A stretch of DNA of 13,914 nt. It comes from Pseudomonadota bacterium (GTDB lineage Bacteria; Pseudomonadota; Alphaproteobacteria; Rhizobiales; Devosiaceae). The notes beneath the pieces are model-generated. The model saw only the letters and a program-made list of their open reading frames with translations. It did no database searches and was not told where the DNA came from. Made by a program: the position numbers and the translations under genes. The DNA lies in contig JAEZBF010000092.1 of NCBI GenBank assembly GCA_023427545.1, positions 1 to 13,914 of the forward strand. The letters are read 5' to 3'. Below, one piece after another: positions 1-7,197 of this stretch (positions are counted from its first letter, which is position 1; each line of letters opens with the position of its first letter).

Positions 1-584
1 ATCAGCCGCTGCGCTTCCTCCAGCACCTGGGCGAGCGGCCGGCTGACTTCGGCGCCGCGGGTATAGGGAACGACGCAGAACGAGCAGAACTTGTCGCAAC
101 CCTCCTGCACGGTGAGGAAGGCCGAGAGGCCGCGCGAGCGGATCACCTGGCGGTCCGCCGCAGGCAAATGCTCGAACTTGTCCTCGGCCGGGAACTCGGT
201 ATCGACCACCGGCCCATTGCCGGCGCGGGCGATCAGCTCGGGCAGGCGATGATAGCTCTGCGGCCCGAAGACGAGATCGACGACCGGCGCGCGGCGGGCA
301 ATCTCCTCGCCCTCCGCCTGTGCAACGCACCCCGCTACCCCGATCATCAGGTCCTCGCCGCGCGCCCGCCGCTCGAAGCGCAGCTCGCGCAGCCGCCCGA
401 GCTCGGAAAACACCTTCTCGGCTGCCTTCTCGCGAATATGACAGGTGTTGAGGACGACGAGGTCAGCGTCCTCCATCGCGAAGGTCGGTTCGTAGCCATG
501 CGGCGCCAAGGCATCCGCCATACGATCGGAATCGTAGACGTTCATCTGGCAGCCGTAGGTCTTGATGTAGAGCTTCTTGGGCAT
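1..584 (-). CDS. miaB: tRNA-2-methylthio-N6-dimethylallyladenosine synthase MiaB, N-terminal part (runs off the window)
   Basis: MiaB is a radical-SAM methylthiotransferase that adds a methylthio group to i6A at tRNA position 37. The 194 residues visible start MPKKLYIKTYGCQMN. They carry the UPF0004 (MTTase N-terminal) domain with its three cluster cysteines at C12, C48 and C86. The radical-SAM motif CDKFCSFC follows, with cysteines at 163, 167 and 170. The C-terminal part, including the TRAM domain, lies beyond base 1. The KTYGCQMN start and the cysteine spacing favour MiaB over the related RimO or MtaB. In rhizobial relatives miaB directly follows the plsC-like acyltransferase gene. Here a plus-strand VOC gene and a repeat-rich 260-base gap separate them, so it may need its own promoter, which I could not identify. 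I see no good Shine-Dalgarno sequence before the ATG at 584, but the protein start is typical of the family. Confidence 0.95.
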   Translation of the reverse strand, partial: MPKKLYIKTYGCQMNVYDSDRMADALAPHGYEPTFAMEDADLVVLNTCHIREKAAEKVFSELGRLRELRFERRARGEDLMIGVAGCVAQAEGEEIARRAPVVDLVFGPQSYHRLPELIARAGNGPVVDTEFPAEDKFEHLPAADRQVIRSRGLSAFLTVQEGCDKFCSFCVVPYTRGAEVSRPLAQVLEEAQRL

Positions 585-662
585 GGCCCGGGGGTTTAGC
601 AGGATACCTCGCCACCGCCAAATGCTCGTGCAGCCGCGCCGTCCCGGACCTGGCAGTCAGCG

Positions 663-708
663 CCTTCTCCTCTCCGCGAGAGAAGGGCCTGCCCCTCAGT
701 AGCCCTCA
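663..708 (-). repeat. Degenerate copy of the intergenic hairpin repeat found at 9311 and 10749
   Basis: This stretch reads CCTTCTC...GAGAAGG followed by GTAGCCCTC. Those are the two ends of the reverse complement of the repeat at 9311-9381, with the central GGCTCGGC/GCCGAGCC hairpin missing. Arms CTTCTC (664-669) and GAGAAG (680-685) can pair. It is probably a decayed, internally deleted member of the same family. The alignment was made by eye. Confidence 0.5.
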
Positions 709-755
709 TGGTGAGCCCCCTCATGGCGAGCCTGTCGAGCCACGAGCCACGAGGG
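703..755. repeat. Imperfect palindromic repeat with tandemly duplicated arms
   Basis: Arms CCCTCATGGC (718-727) and GCCACGAGGG (746-755) pair over 10 bases with one G-T wobble. The left arm region is duplicated in tandem: CCCTCATGGTGAGCC at 703-717 and CCCTCATGGCGAGCC at 718-732. The right arm carries a tandem CGAGCCA at 736-742 and 743-749. It resembles the dispersed CCTCATGGTGAGCC-type palindromes I recall from Hyphomicrobiales intergenic regions. The rest of the 585-844 gap between miaB and the VOC gene shows no gene or clear promoter. Confidence 0.65.
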
Positions 756-844
756 CGTGCCACCGCCGCCACCGCCAATCTCCGTTCCATGCTCCTTTTG
801 TGCCCACCACGTGTATGGAAGAACGGAGAAAGGGGAGGAGCACC

Positions 845-1219
845 ATGGGCCTACTCAAAGAAATCGTCATCGACGCAGATCATCCGGCCGGTCTCGCGCG
901 CTTCTGGGCAGCGGCCTTGGAAGGCTATGCCGTCCGCGCCTATGACGAAGCCGAAATCGCCCGCCTCGCCTCCCTCGGGCTGACGCCGGAGACCGATACG
1001 ACGGTGATGGTCGACGGGCCGGGGCCGACGCTTTGTTTCCAGCACTGGCCGGGGCCGCGGCCCGACCGTAACCGCATCCATCTCGACATCAGCCATCCGG
1101 ATCGCGCGGCCGAAGCCAACCGGCTGATCGGGCTTGGCGCCACCTTCTGGTACAGCCGGGCCAACTTCACGACGCTGCGCGATCCCGAGGGCAACCAGTT
1201 CTGCGTGATCGATGCCTAA
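845..1219 (+). CDS. VOC-fold (glyoxalase/bleomycin-resistance superfamily) protein
   Basis: This is a 124-residue single-domain protein of the vicinal-oxygen-chelate superfamily, closest in feel to the Glyoxalase_6-like group. The first beta-alpha module spans roughly residues 4-65 (IVIDADHPAGLARFW). The second starts at NRIHLDI (76-82) and ends in the typical LRDPEGNQFCVID strand. The last metal-ligand position, usually Glu in GNEFC, is Gln118 here, so metal dependence is uncertain. Substrate is unknown. The ATG at 845 was chosen because AGGGGAGGAG lies directly upstream; an in-frame ATG at 800 has no such site and would add 15 unconserved residues. The gene sits on the opposite strand inside an otherwise minus-strand block. 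Its TAA (1217-1219) overlaps the TAG of the convergent acyltransferase gene (1216-1218). Confidence 0.85.
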   Translation: MGLLKEIVIDADHPAGLARFWAAALEGYAVRAYDEAEIARLASLGLTPETDTTVMVDGPGPTLCFQHWPGPRPDRNRIHLDISHPDRAAEANRLIGLGATFWYSRANFTTLRDPEGNQFCVIDA

Positions 1220-2019
1220 TCGGCGACGACGGGGAGGGGCTGGCCGCGATTGAGGGCGACGAGCATGCGGCGGACATCCTGCTCGGCAGCCTTGCTCACC
1301 TGCTTGCGGTCGGCGCCGGGTTCGAGCGGGCGCGGGATGCCGAAGGCGACGGTGACGTCCTTGACCGGGCCGGTGAGGATCTCGCGGATGTTCTCGCCGA
1401 CCGACCTGGACTTGATCCAGGCGATCAGTGAGCGCTCGTTGCGCGACACCGGCAGCCCCTGCATGTGGGTATAGGCGATGGTGAGGGGCTGGATCAGCAC
1501 GTCCTTGGCGCCGGCCTCCATCATCGCATGCTGGGCGGCCCCGATCAGCGCCGAGCGGAACGGCAGCACATGGGTGCCGATGTCGGACTGGCCCTCGGCA
1601 AAGAGCAGCACGGCATTGCCCGCCGCCATGTGACGGCCCATCTCGCTGCTGGTGCGCTTGGCGTCCGTGCGGCGGTTGCGGTCGACGAAGATGGTGCGCT
1701 GGAGCGAGGCCATGAAGCCGACGAACGGCCAGTCGCGAACCTCGGACTTGGCGACGAAGGTGATGTCGGCGACCGAGCCGATGGCGATGATGTCGGTCCA
1801 GCTGATGTGGTTGGAGGTGACGAGGGTCGGCCGCCCCGTCGCGGGCTTGCCGATGACCCTGACGCGCAGCCCCAGGAAGATGCAGCCGACCTTGTGGAAG
1901 AGCCTCGGGATGACCTGCCAGAACGGCAGGTTGAGACGGGTGACGATCCACTGCAGCGGCACGATGAGAATCAGCGCCGGCAGGTAGACGAAGATGAAGA
2001 ACAGGACGCGGAAGATCAT
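1216..2019 (-). CDS. PlsC-type 1-acyl-glycerol-3-phosphate (lysophospholipid) acyltransferase
   Basis: This 267-residue membrane-associated acyltransferase is expected to move an acyl chain onto a lysolipid such as 1-acyl-glycerol-3-phosphate. A hydrophobic N-terminal segment (about residues 3-25) is followed by the catalytic HX4D motif, NHISWTD, with H71 and D76. The second acceptor/donor block is near FVDRNR (111-116). The third block, LLFAEGQSDIG, contains E142-G143 in place of the classical FPEGTR. That variation resembles OlsA-type (lyso-ornithine lipid) enzymes, so phosphatidic acid synthesis is likely but not certain. The start ATG overlaps the upstream regulator's TGA as ATGA, a sign of translational coupling, and this decided the start since no strong Shine-Dalgarno sequence is visible. 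The 3' end overlaps the convergent VOC gene by four bases. Confidence 0.88.
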   Translation of the reverse strand: MIFRVLFFIFVYLPALILIVPLQWIVTRLNLPFWQVIPRLFHKVGCIFLGLRVRVIGKPATGRPTLVTSNHISWTDIIAIGSVADITFVAKSEVRDWPFVGFMASLQRTIFVDRNRRTDAKRTSSEMGRHMAAGNAVLLFAEGQSDIGTHVLPFRSALIGAAQHAMMEAGAKDVLIQPLTIAYTHMQGLPVSRNERSLIAWIKSRSVGENIREILTGPVKDVTVAFGIPRPLEPGADRKQVSKAAEQDVRRMLVALNRGQPLPVVAD

Positions 2020-2456
2020 CGCTTGGTCTCGGGGGCCAGCGGCGTCGCATAGAGCTCGAGGCGGTGGTCGACGAGCTTGTAGCCCAATCTCTTGGCGATG
2101 ACTTCCTGGATCGCTTCGATCTCCTCGTTGCGGAACTCGATGACCTTGCCGCTGCGGATATCGATGAGGTGGTCGTGATGCTCGTCGGGGATCGGCTCGA
2201 AGCGCGCCCGGCCGTCCTTGAAGTCGTGTTTGGTGACGAGGCCCGCTTCCTCGAACAGGTTCACCGTCCGATAGACTGTCGAGAGCGAGATCCGGGGATC
2301 GATCGCGGAGGCGCGGCGGTAGAGCTCTTCGACGTCGGGATGGTCCGCCGAGGACTCGATGACCTGGGCGATGACGCGGCGCTGGTCGCTCATGCGCATG
2401 CCGCGGGCGGCGCATTGCTGCTCGAGCGTGAGAGCGCCCTCTTCGGCCTTGCCCAT
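2016..2456 (-). CDS. Fur-family metal-responsive repressor, Mur-like
   Basis: This is a 146-residue Fur-superfamily DNA-binding regulator. The winged helix lies in about the first 80 residues (RGMRMSDQRRV, HPDVEELYRRA, STVYRTVNLFEEAGL). A C-terminal dimerisation and metal-binding domain includes DEHHDHLI and VDHRLELY. The CXXC structural-zinc pairs of classical Fur are absent. In Rhizobium and relatives this close sequence type is Mur, which represses manganese uptake, so manganese rather than iron sensing is likely. I chose ATG 2456 because GGAGG sits five bases upstream. A GTG at 2471, preceded by AAGGA, would add five residues and is the alternative. It lies 33 bases after rimI (18 from the GTG) and overlaps the acyltransferase start by four bases, inside the tsaB-rimI operon. 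No operator was recognised. Confidence 0.92.
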   Translation of the reverse strand: MGKAEEGALTLEQQCAARGMRMSDQRRVIAQVIESSADHPDVEELYRRASAIDPRISLSTVYRTVNLFEEAGLVTKHDFKDGRARFEPIPDEHHDHLIDIRSGKVIEFRNEEIEAIQEVIAKRLGYKLVDHRLELYATPLAPETKR

Positions 2457-2489
2457 CACCACCTCCGCCACCGGTGCTGTCCTTGCGGG

Positions 2490-2969
2490 TTAAAGAAGAT
2501 CGCGGGCCATGACAAGCGCGGTGGCCGGCGCCCCGTCCGCGCGCTGGTAGTAGCCTTCGCGGCGGCCGATCTCGGCGAACCCCTCGTTGCGGTAAAGCTT
2601 GAGGGCGGCCGGATTGTCGGCCGCGACCTCGAGCAGCATGCGCCTTGCGGGGCTCATGCGCAGGTCCTCGAAGGCGGCGCGCAGCAGGGCGCGGCCCACA
2701 CCCTTGCCGCGCCACTTGGGGTCGACGGCAATGGTGATGAGTTCGACGTCGTCGCCCAGCAGCCGCAGCATGAGGAAGCCGGCGATCTTCCGCTTCATGT
2801 CGCAGGCGACGTAGACCGGGGTCTCGTCCTGCGTCAGGTAGGTAGCGAAATCGGACGCTGGCCAGCCGCGGAAGAAGCCCTGGGCGTGCAGACGGGCGAG
2901 CGTTTCGGCGTCGGCCGGGCGGCCGGGCTCGATGTGGAGACCGGCCGGAGCCATCCAGAGCTTCATCAT
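2490..2969 (-). CDS. rimI: Ribosomal protein S18 alanine N-acetyltransferase RimI
   Basis: This 159-residue GNAT acetyltransferase would transfer acetyl from acetyl-CoA to the N-terminus of ribosomal protein S18. The acetyl-CoA-binding loop is WRGKGVGRALL, with R87-G88-K89-G90-V91-G92. It is preceded by the ITIAVDPKW strand and followed by LLEVAADNPAALKLYRNEGF (about residues 112-131), the standard GNAT C-terminal core. Adjacency to tsaB is the classic RimI context and separates it from generic GNATs. The first of two consecutive ATG codons (2969) overlaps the tsaB TGA as ATGA; the second ATG at 2966 is possible and differs by one residue. The roughly 12-residue N-terminal tail before the GNAT fold is ordinary for this group. 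Confidence 0.9.
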   Translation of the reverse strand: MMKLWMAPAGLHIEPGRPADAETLARLHAQGFFRGWPASDFATYLTQDETPVYVACDMKRKIAGFLMLRLLGDDVELITIAVDPKWRGKGVGRALLRAAFEDLRMSPARRMLLEVAADNPAALKLYRNEGFAEIGRREGYYQRADGAPATALVMARDLL

Positions 2970-3565
2970 GCGGCGGGGGCCCTCGCGATACGGGCGGCTT
3001 CCTGCGGCTTGGCGTCGGCGCCGCGGACGTAGACGGGATCGGGCGGGAAGTCGGCCGGGTCTGCCGTTGCCGCAAAGCGGGCAAGCAGCGCGATATCCGG
3101 GAAAGGAGACGTGATGACCGCCGCACCCTCTGGGATCAGCGCCTGGGCCTCGGCAACGGGCAGGACCTGCGGCGCGCTTGGCCCGGCGCCGAAAACCTGG
3201 ACGTAGGCCTCGCTGCGGCGGGCATCGAGGAGCACCGCGACGGGCGTAGTCGGTGCAGCAAGGGCGATGGCGCTGAGGGACGGCACGCCGATCACCGGAA
3301 GGTCGAGCGAGAGGCCAAGGCCCCGCGCGGCGCTCAGCCCGATGCGCAGGCCGGTGAACGAGCCCGGGCCGGTGGTGACGGCGATGCGGCCAAGGTCCGC
3401 ATAGGCGTTGCGGTTGCGCGCCAGCAGCTCGGCGATGGCGGGGAAGATGCGCTCGGCCTGCCCCTGCGCCATGTCCTCGACGAGGGAATCGACGGTGCCG
3501 TCGCCAGCAAGCAGCGCGAGCTGCAGGCGCGGTGCGGCGGTATCGATAGCAAGAACCACAGGCAT
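2966..3565 (-). CDS. tsaB: tRNA threonylcarbamoyladenosine biosynthesis protein TsaB (YeaZ)
   Basis: TsaB is the non-catalytic, ASKHA-fold partner of TsaD in making t6A at position 37 of ANN-decoding tRNAs. The protein is 199 residues, at the short end for the family. It shows the N-terminal AIDTA strand (residues 6-10), the TGPGSFTGLRIG signature (65-76), and a degenerate C-terminal half as expected. A TTG at 3601 would add twelve residues (PPRTAFSIPSA) that do not look conserved, so I used ATG 3565, although neither has a good ribosome-binding site. It follows the DUF2244 gene by 39 bases and overlaps rimI by four. TsaD and TsaE are not in the window. Confidence 0.93.
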   Translation of the reverse strand: MPVVLAIDTAAPRLQLALLAGDGTVDSLVEDMAQGQAERIFPAIAELLARNRNAYADLGRIAVTTGPGSFTGLRIGLSAARGLGLSLDLPVIGVPSLSAIALAAPTTPVAVLLDARRSEAYVQVFGAGPSAPQVLPVAEAQALIPEGAAVITSPFPDIALLARFAATADPADFPPDPVYVRGADAKPQEAARIARAPAA

Positions 3566-3604
3566 GGCAGAGGGGATAGAGAAGGCGGTCCGCGGGGGCA
3601 AGGC

Positions 3605-4069
3605 TCAGCCGCGGGTGCGCGCGAGCGCGGCTCCGAAAGCGCGGGCAAAGCTCGCCTTGTCGTTGGGGCTGAGGAAGCTGCCGATCGGCAGGTCTTCCTC
3701 GCTCGATCGAATGGTGAGGCCGGTGACGCGGCCGGCGCCGTCGCGCGAGACGTGGAGGCGGACGAAGAACGGGTTGAAGCGGCTGGTGCGCTCCTTGCCG
3801 CCGGGCGCGACCTGCCGGACCTCCAGGCTGTCGGCATACAATGCGACGTGCTCGGCGCGGTCGCTGCGCTTCATCGACGTCGAGAGCGCCCACCAGACCG
3901 CGGCGACGTCGAGCCCCATGAAGCCGACTACGGGCCAGGCGCCGAAGGCGTACATGACGATGCCGGGCACGCCGGCGCCGAGCGCGAGCAGGCCGATGAG
4001 GATGCGCTGGCCGCGCGGCGTCAGCGAATGGTTGGGGGTCAGCGAAGCGGAAAACAGGGGGCGTTGCAT
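3605..4069 (-). CDS. DUF2244 family inner-membrane protein
   Basis: This 154-residue protein has no known function. An N-terminal cytoplasmic stretch (FSASLTPNHSLTPRG) precedes two closely spaced membrane segments at roughly residues 22-40 and 44-62, which include WPVVGFMGLDVAAVWWAL. A cytoplasmic domain follows, with VRQVAPGGKERTSRFNPFFVRLHV and LPIGSFLSPNDKASFARAFG. Those are the characteristic DUF2244 blocks. It is the first gene of the minus-strand tsaB-rimI-fur-plsC block and is divergent from nth across 70 bases, an arrangement common in Hyphomicrobiales. ATG 4069 was chosen; a TTG at 4096 would add nine residues. Neither start has a convincing Shine-Dalgarno sequence. Confidence 0.87.
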   Translation of the reverse strand: MQRPLFSASLTPNHSLTPRGQRILIGLLALGAGVPGIVMYAFGAWPVVGFMGLDVAAVWWALSTSMKRSDRAEHVALYADSLEVRQVAPGGKERTSRFNPFFVRLHVSRDGAGRVTGLTIRSSEEDLPIGSFLSPNDKASFARAFGAALARTRG

Positions 4070-4139
4070 CTGGCGAAAGCGGGTGTGCCGCAGCAAGGGG
4101 ATTGTCTAGCATGAGATAGGCACCAGCGGGGCAGAGTCG

Positions 4140-4853
4140 ATGGCGGGCGGGCGGCGGCGCGGAAAACTTTCGCGCGAAGAAATCGAGGCGATCTTTGCGG
4201 CGTTCAAGCGCGCAAACCCGCAGCCCAAGGGCGAGCTCGACCACACCGATCCGTTTACGCTGCTGGTTGCGGTGGTGCTATCGGCGCAGGCGACCGACGC
4301 CGGCGTCAACAAGGCAACGCCAGCGCTGTTCGCCGAGGGCGGAACGCCGGCGAGGATGGCGGCGCTCGGCGAAGAGCGCATCCGCGAGCTGATCAAGACG
4401 ATCGGGCTCTTCAACACCAAGGCCAGAAACGTGCTGGCGCTGAGCCAGGCTTTGCTGGATCGCTTCGGCGGCGAGGTGCCACGGACCCGCGAGGAGCTCG
4501 AGACGCTGCCGGGCGTGGGGCGGAAAACCGCAAATGTTGTGCTCAATACCGCCTTCGGGCAGCCCACCATCGCGGTCGACACACACCTATTCCGTGTCGC
4601 TAACCGCACCGGGCTCGCCAAGGGCGACGATCCGCTCAAGGTGGAGCTGGGGCTCCTCAAGAAGGTGCCGGAGCACTATCGACTCCACGCCCACCACTGG
4701 CTGATCCTGCACGGCCGCTACGTCTGCAAGGCGCGCAAGCCCGAGTGCTACCGCTGCATCATCCGGCAATGGTGCCGCTACGAGCCCAAGACGCCGCCAC
4801 CCAAGGGCTGGGAGGCAGAGCCGCCGGTTGCGGGCGGGGCGCCGATCCTTTAA
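4140..4853 (+). CDS. nth: Endonuclease III (DNA glycosylase/AP lyase)
   Basis: Endonuclease III removes oxidised pyrimidines and cleaves the abasic site in base-excision repair. The 237-residue protein has the helix-hairpin-helix LPGVGRKTANVVL with catalytic K129. The following VDTHLFR supplies catalytic D147. The C-terminal 4Fe-4S loop has exactly the family spacing C-x6-C-x2-C-x5-C at C196, C203, C206 and C212. A tail of about 25 residues rich in proline follows the cluster and is slightly longer than in E. coli Nth. The gene is divergent from the DUF2244 gene and lies 35 bases upstream of the PfkB kinase gene, so the two probably share a transcript. The region before the ATG has only a weak purine stretch (GCGGGG). 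Confidence 0.96.
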   Translation: MAGGRRRGKLSREEIEAIFAAFKRANPQPKGELDHTDPFTLLVAVVLSAQATDAGVNKATPALFAEGGTPARMAALGEERIRELIKTIGLFNTKARNVLALSQALLDRFGGEVPRTREELETLPGVGRKTANVVLNTAFGQPTIAVDTHLFRVANRTGLAKGDDPLKVELGLLKKVPEHYRLHAHHWLILHGRYVCKARKPECYRCIIRQWCRYEPKTPPPKGWEAEPPVAGGAPIL

Positions 4854-4888
4854 GCGAAGCGCGCCCCTAAAGACGCGAAGGACTGCAG

Positions 4889-5911
4889 ATGGCGGAGACC
4901 CGCTTTGACGTTCTCACCATCGGCAATGCCATCGTCGATGTCATCGCTCCGATCGATGCAGGGTTCCTCGAGCGCGAAGGGATGAGCGAGGGCATCATGC
5001 ACCTCGTGGATGCCGAGCGATCGGCCTACCTCTACGACCGCATGCCTGGCGAGAAGCGCCAGATCTCGGGCGGCAGCGCGGCCAACACCGCGGCAGGCGT
5101 CGCCTCGCTGGGCGGGCGCGCGGCGTTCATCGGCAAGGTCGCCGACGATGATCTCGGCGACGTCTTCGCCGACGACCTCCACCGCATCGGGGTGCACTTC
5201 GGGGTCAGCCGGCTGTTAGAAGGACCTGCCACGGCGCGCTCAATGATCCTGCTCTCCCCGCACGGCGAGCGGACGATGAACACCTACCTGGGCGCCTGCC
5301 ACCGGCTGACGCCGGCCGACATCCGCGAGGACGAGATCGGCGCAGCCTTCGTCACCTACATGGAAGGCTATCTCTGGGATCCCGTCGAGGCCAAGAAGGC
5401 CTTCGTCACAGCGGCGCAATATGCGCACAGGCACGAGCGGGCAACAGCGTTCACGCTCTCTGACCCATTCTGCGTAAACCGTTTTCGCCACGAATTTCTC
5501 GACCTGATGCGCTCCGAGACCATCGACTACGTCTTCGCCAATGTCGAAGAGGTCAAGGCGCTGTACGAGACGCAGGATTTCGGGGCGGCGGTGCGGGCCT
5601 TGGCTGAGGACTGCGAGTTGGCGGCGGTGACGATGGGGGCGGACGGCGCGATGGCGATCCACAACGGCGAGATCGTGTCGGTGCCGGCCTATCCGGTGCA
5701 CCAGGGCGTCGATGTGACCGGGGCGGGCGATCTGTTCGCGGCCGGGTTCCTCCTCGCGCTGTCGCGGGATCAGGAGCTCAAGACGGCGCTGCAGATGGGG
5801 TGTCTCGCAGCGTCGGAGGTGATCTCGCACATCGGCGCGCGGCCGGTGCTGGACCTGCAGGAGCTGGCGCGGGAGCACGGGCTGATTAGTCAACCGGCCG
5901 GCGTGGCTTAG
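4889..5911 (+). CDS. PfkB-family kinase, probably adenosine or sugar kinase
   Basis: This 340-residue ribokinase-fold enzyme phosphorylates a nucleoside or sugar hydroxyl with ATP. The N-terminal substrate-binding block GGSAANTAAGVASLGG (61-76) is PfkB signature 1. DVTGAGDLFAAGFLLAL (275-291) is signature 2, with the catalytic base at D281. Rhizobial homologues next to nth are usually annotated adenosine kinase. The early IGNAIVDVIAPID and the long lid region support that subgroup, but I cannot fix the substrate from sequence. AAGGA lies eight bases upstream of ATG 4889. The gene is the second of the nth pair and converges on coaA with only six bases between stops. I see no terminator between them, so the two transcripts may overlap. 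Confidence 0.88.
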   Translation: MAETRFDVLTIGNAIVDVIAPIDAGFLEREGMSEGIMHLVDAERSAYLYDRMPGEKRQISGGSAANTAAGVASLGGRAAFIGKVADDDLGDVFADDLHRIGVHFGVSRLLEGPATARSMILLSPHGERTMNTYLGACHRLTPADIREDEIGAAFVTYMEGYLWDPVEAKKAFVTAAQYAHRHERATAFTLSDPFCVNRFRHEFLDLMRSETIDYVFANVEEVKALYETQDFGAAVRALAEDCELAAVTMGADGAMAIHNGEIVSVPAYPVHQGVDVTGAGDLFAAGFLLALSRDQELKTALQMGCLAASEVISHIGARPVLDLQELAREHGLISQPAGVA

Positions 5912-5917
5912 ACGGCG

Positions 5918-6868
5918 CTAGATTCGTCGGAGCGCAACTTCTTCCACAAGGTGAGTGCCGCCCTTCCGCAGGATGAGGTCAGCGCGGCTGCGGGTGGGAA
6001 GGATGTTGTCGCGCAGGTTGGGGAGGTTGATCTCTTCCCAGGCCCAGAGGCCGAACTTCTCCGCCTCCTCGGCGCTCATCTCGGTGAAGCGATGAAAGAA
6101 ACTCTTGGGGTCGGTGAAGGCGGTCTCGCGCAGGCGGCGAAACCGGGCCATGAACCAGTCGCGCAGGTCGTCATCGGCGGCGTCGATGAAGATCGAGAAA
6201 TCGATGAAGTCGGACGCGAAAAGGATGGGGTGGCCGTCGCGGGGAAGTTCTCCAGGCTGAAGAATGTTGAGTCCTTCGACGATTAGGATGTCGGGACGGT
6301 CAACTCTAATGCTCTCTCCGGGAAGAATGTCGTAGATCAGGTGGGAGTAGACCGGGGCCGCGACATCGGATTTGCCGGACTTGATGTCGGAGAGGAAGGC
6401 GATCAGCGCGGCGCGATCGAAGCTTTCGGGGAAGCCCTTGCGGTTGGCGATGCCACGACGGTCGAGCTCGGCGTTGGGCAGCAGGAAGCCGTCGGTGGTG
6501 ACGAGATCGACCTTGGGCGAGTTGCGCCAGCGCCGGAGCAGGGCCTGCAGGATGCGCGAGGTCGTCGACTTGCCCACCGCGACAGAGCCGGCGATGCCGA
6601 TAATGAAGGGAACCGGGCGATCCTCGGTGTTGAGGAACCGGGCGGCGACACGGTGCACCGCCTGGGCGGCTTCGACGTAGAACGAGATCAACCGGGAGAG
6701 CGGGAGGTAGATCTGCTCGGCCTCACCGAGCGAGATGGGGTCCGTCAAAGCGCGCAGGCGCTCGATATCCTCTTCGGAGAGCGTCATCGGCTCGCCGTCG
6801 CGGTATTGGGCCCATTCCGCCTTGGAGAAGCGCTGGTATGGCGCGAATTCGATCTTCTTCTTGGCCAT
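5918..6868 (-). CDS. coaA: Type I pantothenate kinase
   Basis: CoaA catalyses the first, usually feedback-inhibited step of coenzyme A synthesis, ATP-dependent phosphorylation of pantothenate in the cytoplasm. The 316-residue protein has the P-loop GSVAVGKST at 94-102. The type I blocks are VTTDGFLLPN, KGFPESFD, YSHLIYD, DILIVEGLNILQ and the C-terminal INLPNLRDNILPTRSRADLIL. The length equals that of the E. coli enzyme. Its ATG shares one base with the hisE stop (TGATG), so it is the last gene of the histidine operon and probably translationally coupled. hisE-coaA adjacency is a known rhizobial arrangement. No separate ribosome-binding site is visible. Confidence 0.97.
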   Translation of the reverse strand: MAKKKIEFAPYQRFSKAEWAQYRDGEPMTLSEEDIERLRALTDPISLGEAEQIYLPLSRLISFYVEAAQAVHRVAARFLNTEDRPVPFIIGIAGSVAVGKSTTSRILQALLRRWRNSPKVDLVTTDGFLLPNAELDRRGIANRKGFPESFDRAALIAFLSDIKSGKSDVAAPVYSHLIYDILPGESIRVDRPDILIVEGLNILQPGELPRDGHPILFASDFIDFSIFIDAADDDLRDWFMARFRRLRETAFTDPKSFFHRFTEMSAEEAEKFGLWAWEEINLPNLRDNILPTRSRADLILRKGGTHLVEEVALRRI

Positions 6869-7191
6869 CAGGCCGGGCCGCCGCGCGAGGCTTTTTCCGC
6901 AAGGCCCGACTGCGCGGTACGCGCCTGCAAGGCCGCCATGACCTCATCGAGGCTCACGCCTGCTGCCTTGAGCAGCACCAGCAGGTGGTAGAGCACATCG
7001 CCGGCTTCGGCTGCGAGCCCGGCTCGGTCCGCGGTTGCCGCGGCGATCGCCGCCTCCACCGCCTCCTCGCCGAACTTCTGGGCGCATCGGGCGATGCCCG
7101 CCGACAGGAGCCTGGCGGTGTAGCTCTCATCGGGCGAGGCTGAGGCGCGCAGGGCGATGCGCGCGTCGAGATCGGCGAGGGTGAAGGGCAT
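6868..7191 (-). CDS. hisE: Phosphoribosyl-ATP pyrophosphatase HisE
   Basis: HisE hydrolyses phosphoribosyl-ATP to phosphoribosyl-AMP, the second step of histidine synthesis. The stand-alone 107-residue protein belongs to the all-alpha MazG/HisE superfamily. It shows the metal-binding helices KFGEEAVEAAIAA (E42-E43) and EAGDVLYHLLVLL (E82, D85). It is not fused to HisI, as is usual in alphaproteobacteria, and hisI is not in this window. It starts six bases after the hisF stop and shares one base with the coaA start. The C-terminal tail (SGLAEKASRGGPA) is short and probably disordered. Confidence 0.95.
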   Translation of the reverse strand: MPFTLADLDARIALRASASPDESYTARLLSAGIARCAQKFGEEAVEAAIAAATADRAGLAAEAGDVLYHLLVLLKAAGVSLDEVMAALQARTAQSGLAEKASRGGPA

Positions 7192-7197
7192 GCGGCC

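Noticed and set aside
805..816. CACGTG upstream of the VOC gene as a third parS
   Set aside because: The flanks (CCACCACGTGTATG) do not continue the TTCACGTGAA palindrome, so it does not match parS.
851..2050. 399-codon minus-strand frame spanning the VOC and acyltransferase genes
   Set aside because: It covers two well-supported genes in another frame and its product is Arg/Pro/His-rich without recognisable domains.
1216..3126. 636-codon frame ending in the acyltransferase
   Set aside because: The portion upstream of 2019 is an out-of-frame reading of fur and rimI. The acyltransferase begins at the ATG that overlaps the fur stop.
4101..4120. CCTATCTCAT on the minus strand as an RpoH promoter for the DUF2244 gene
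   Set aside because: The -10-like word has no TTG at the needed distance upstream and lacks the final G.
2490..4244. 584-codon minus-strand frame ending in RimI
   Set aside because: Only its last 160 codons are RimI. The upstream part is an out-of-frame reading of tsaB and DUF2244, and the ATGA overlap fixes the RimI start at 2969.
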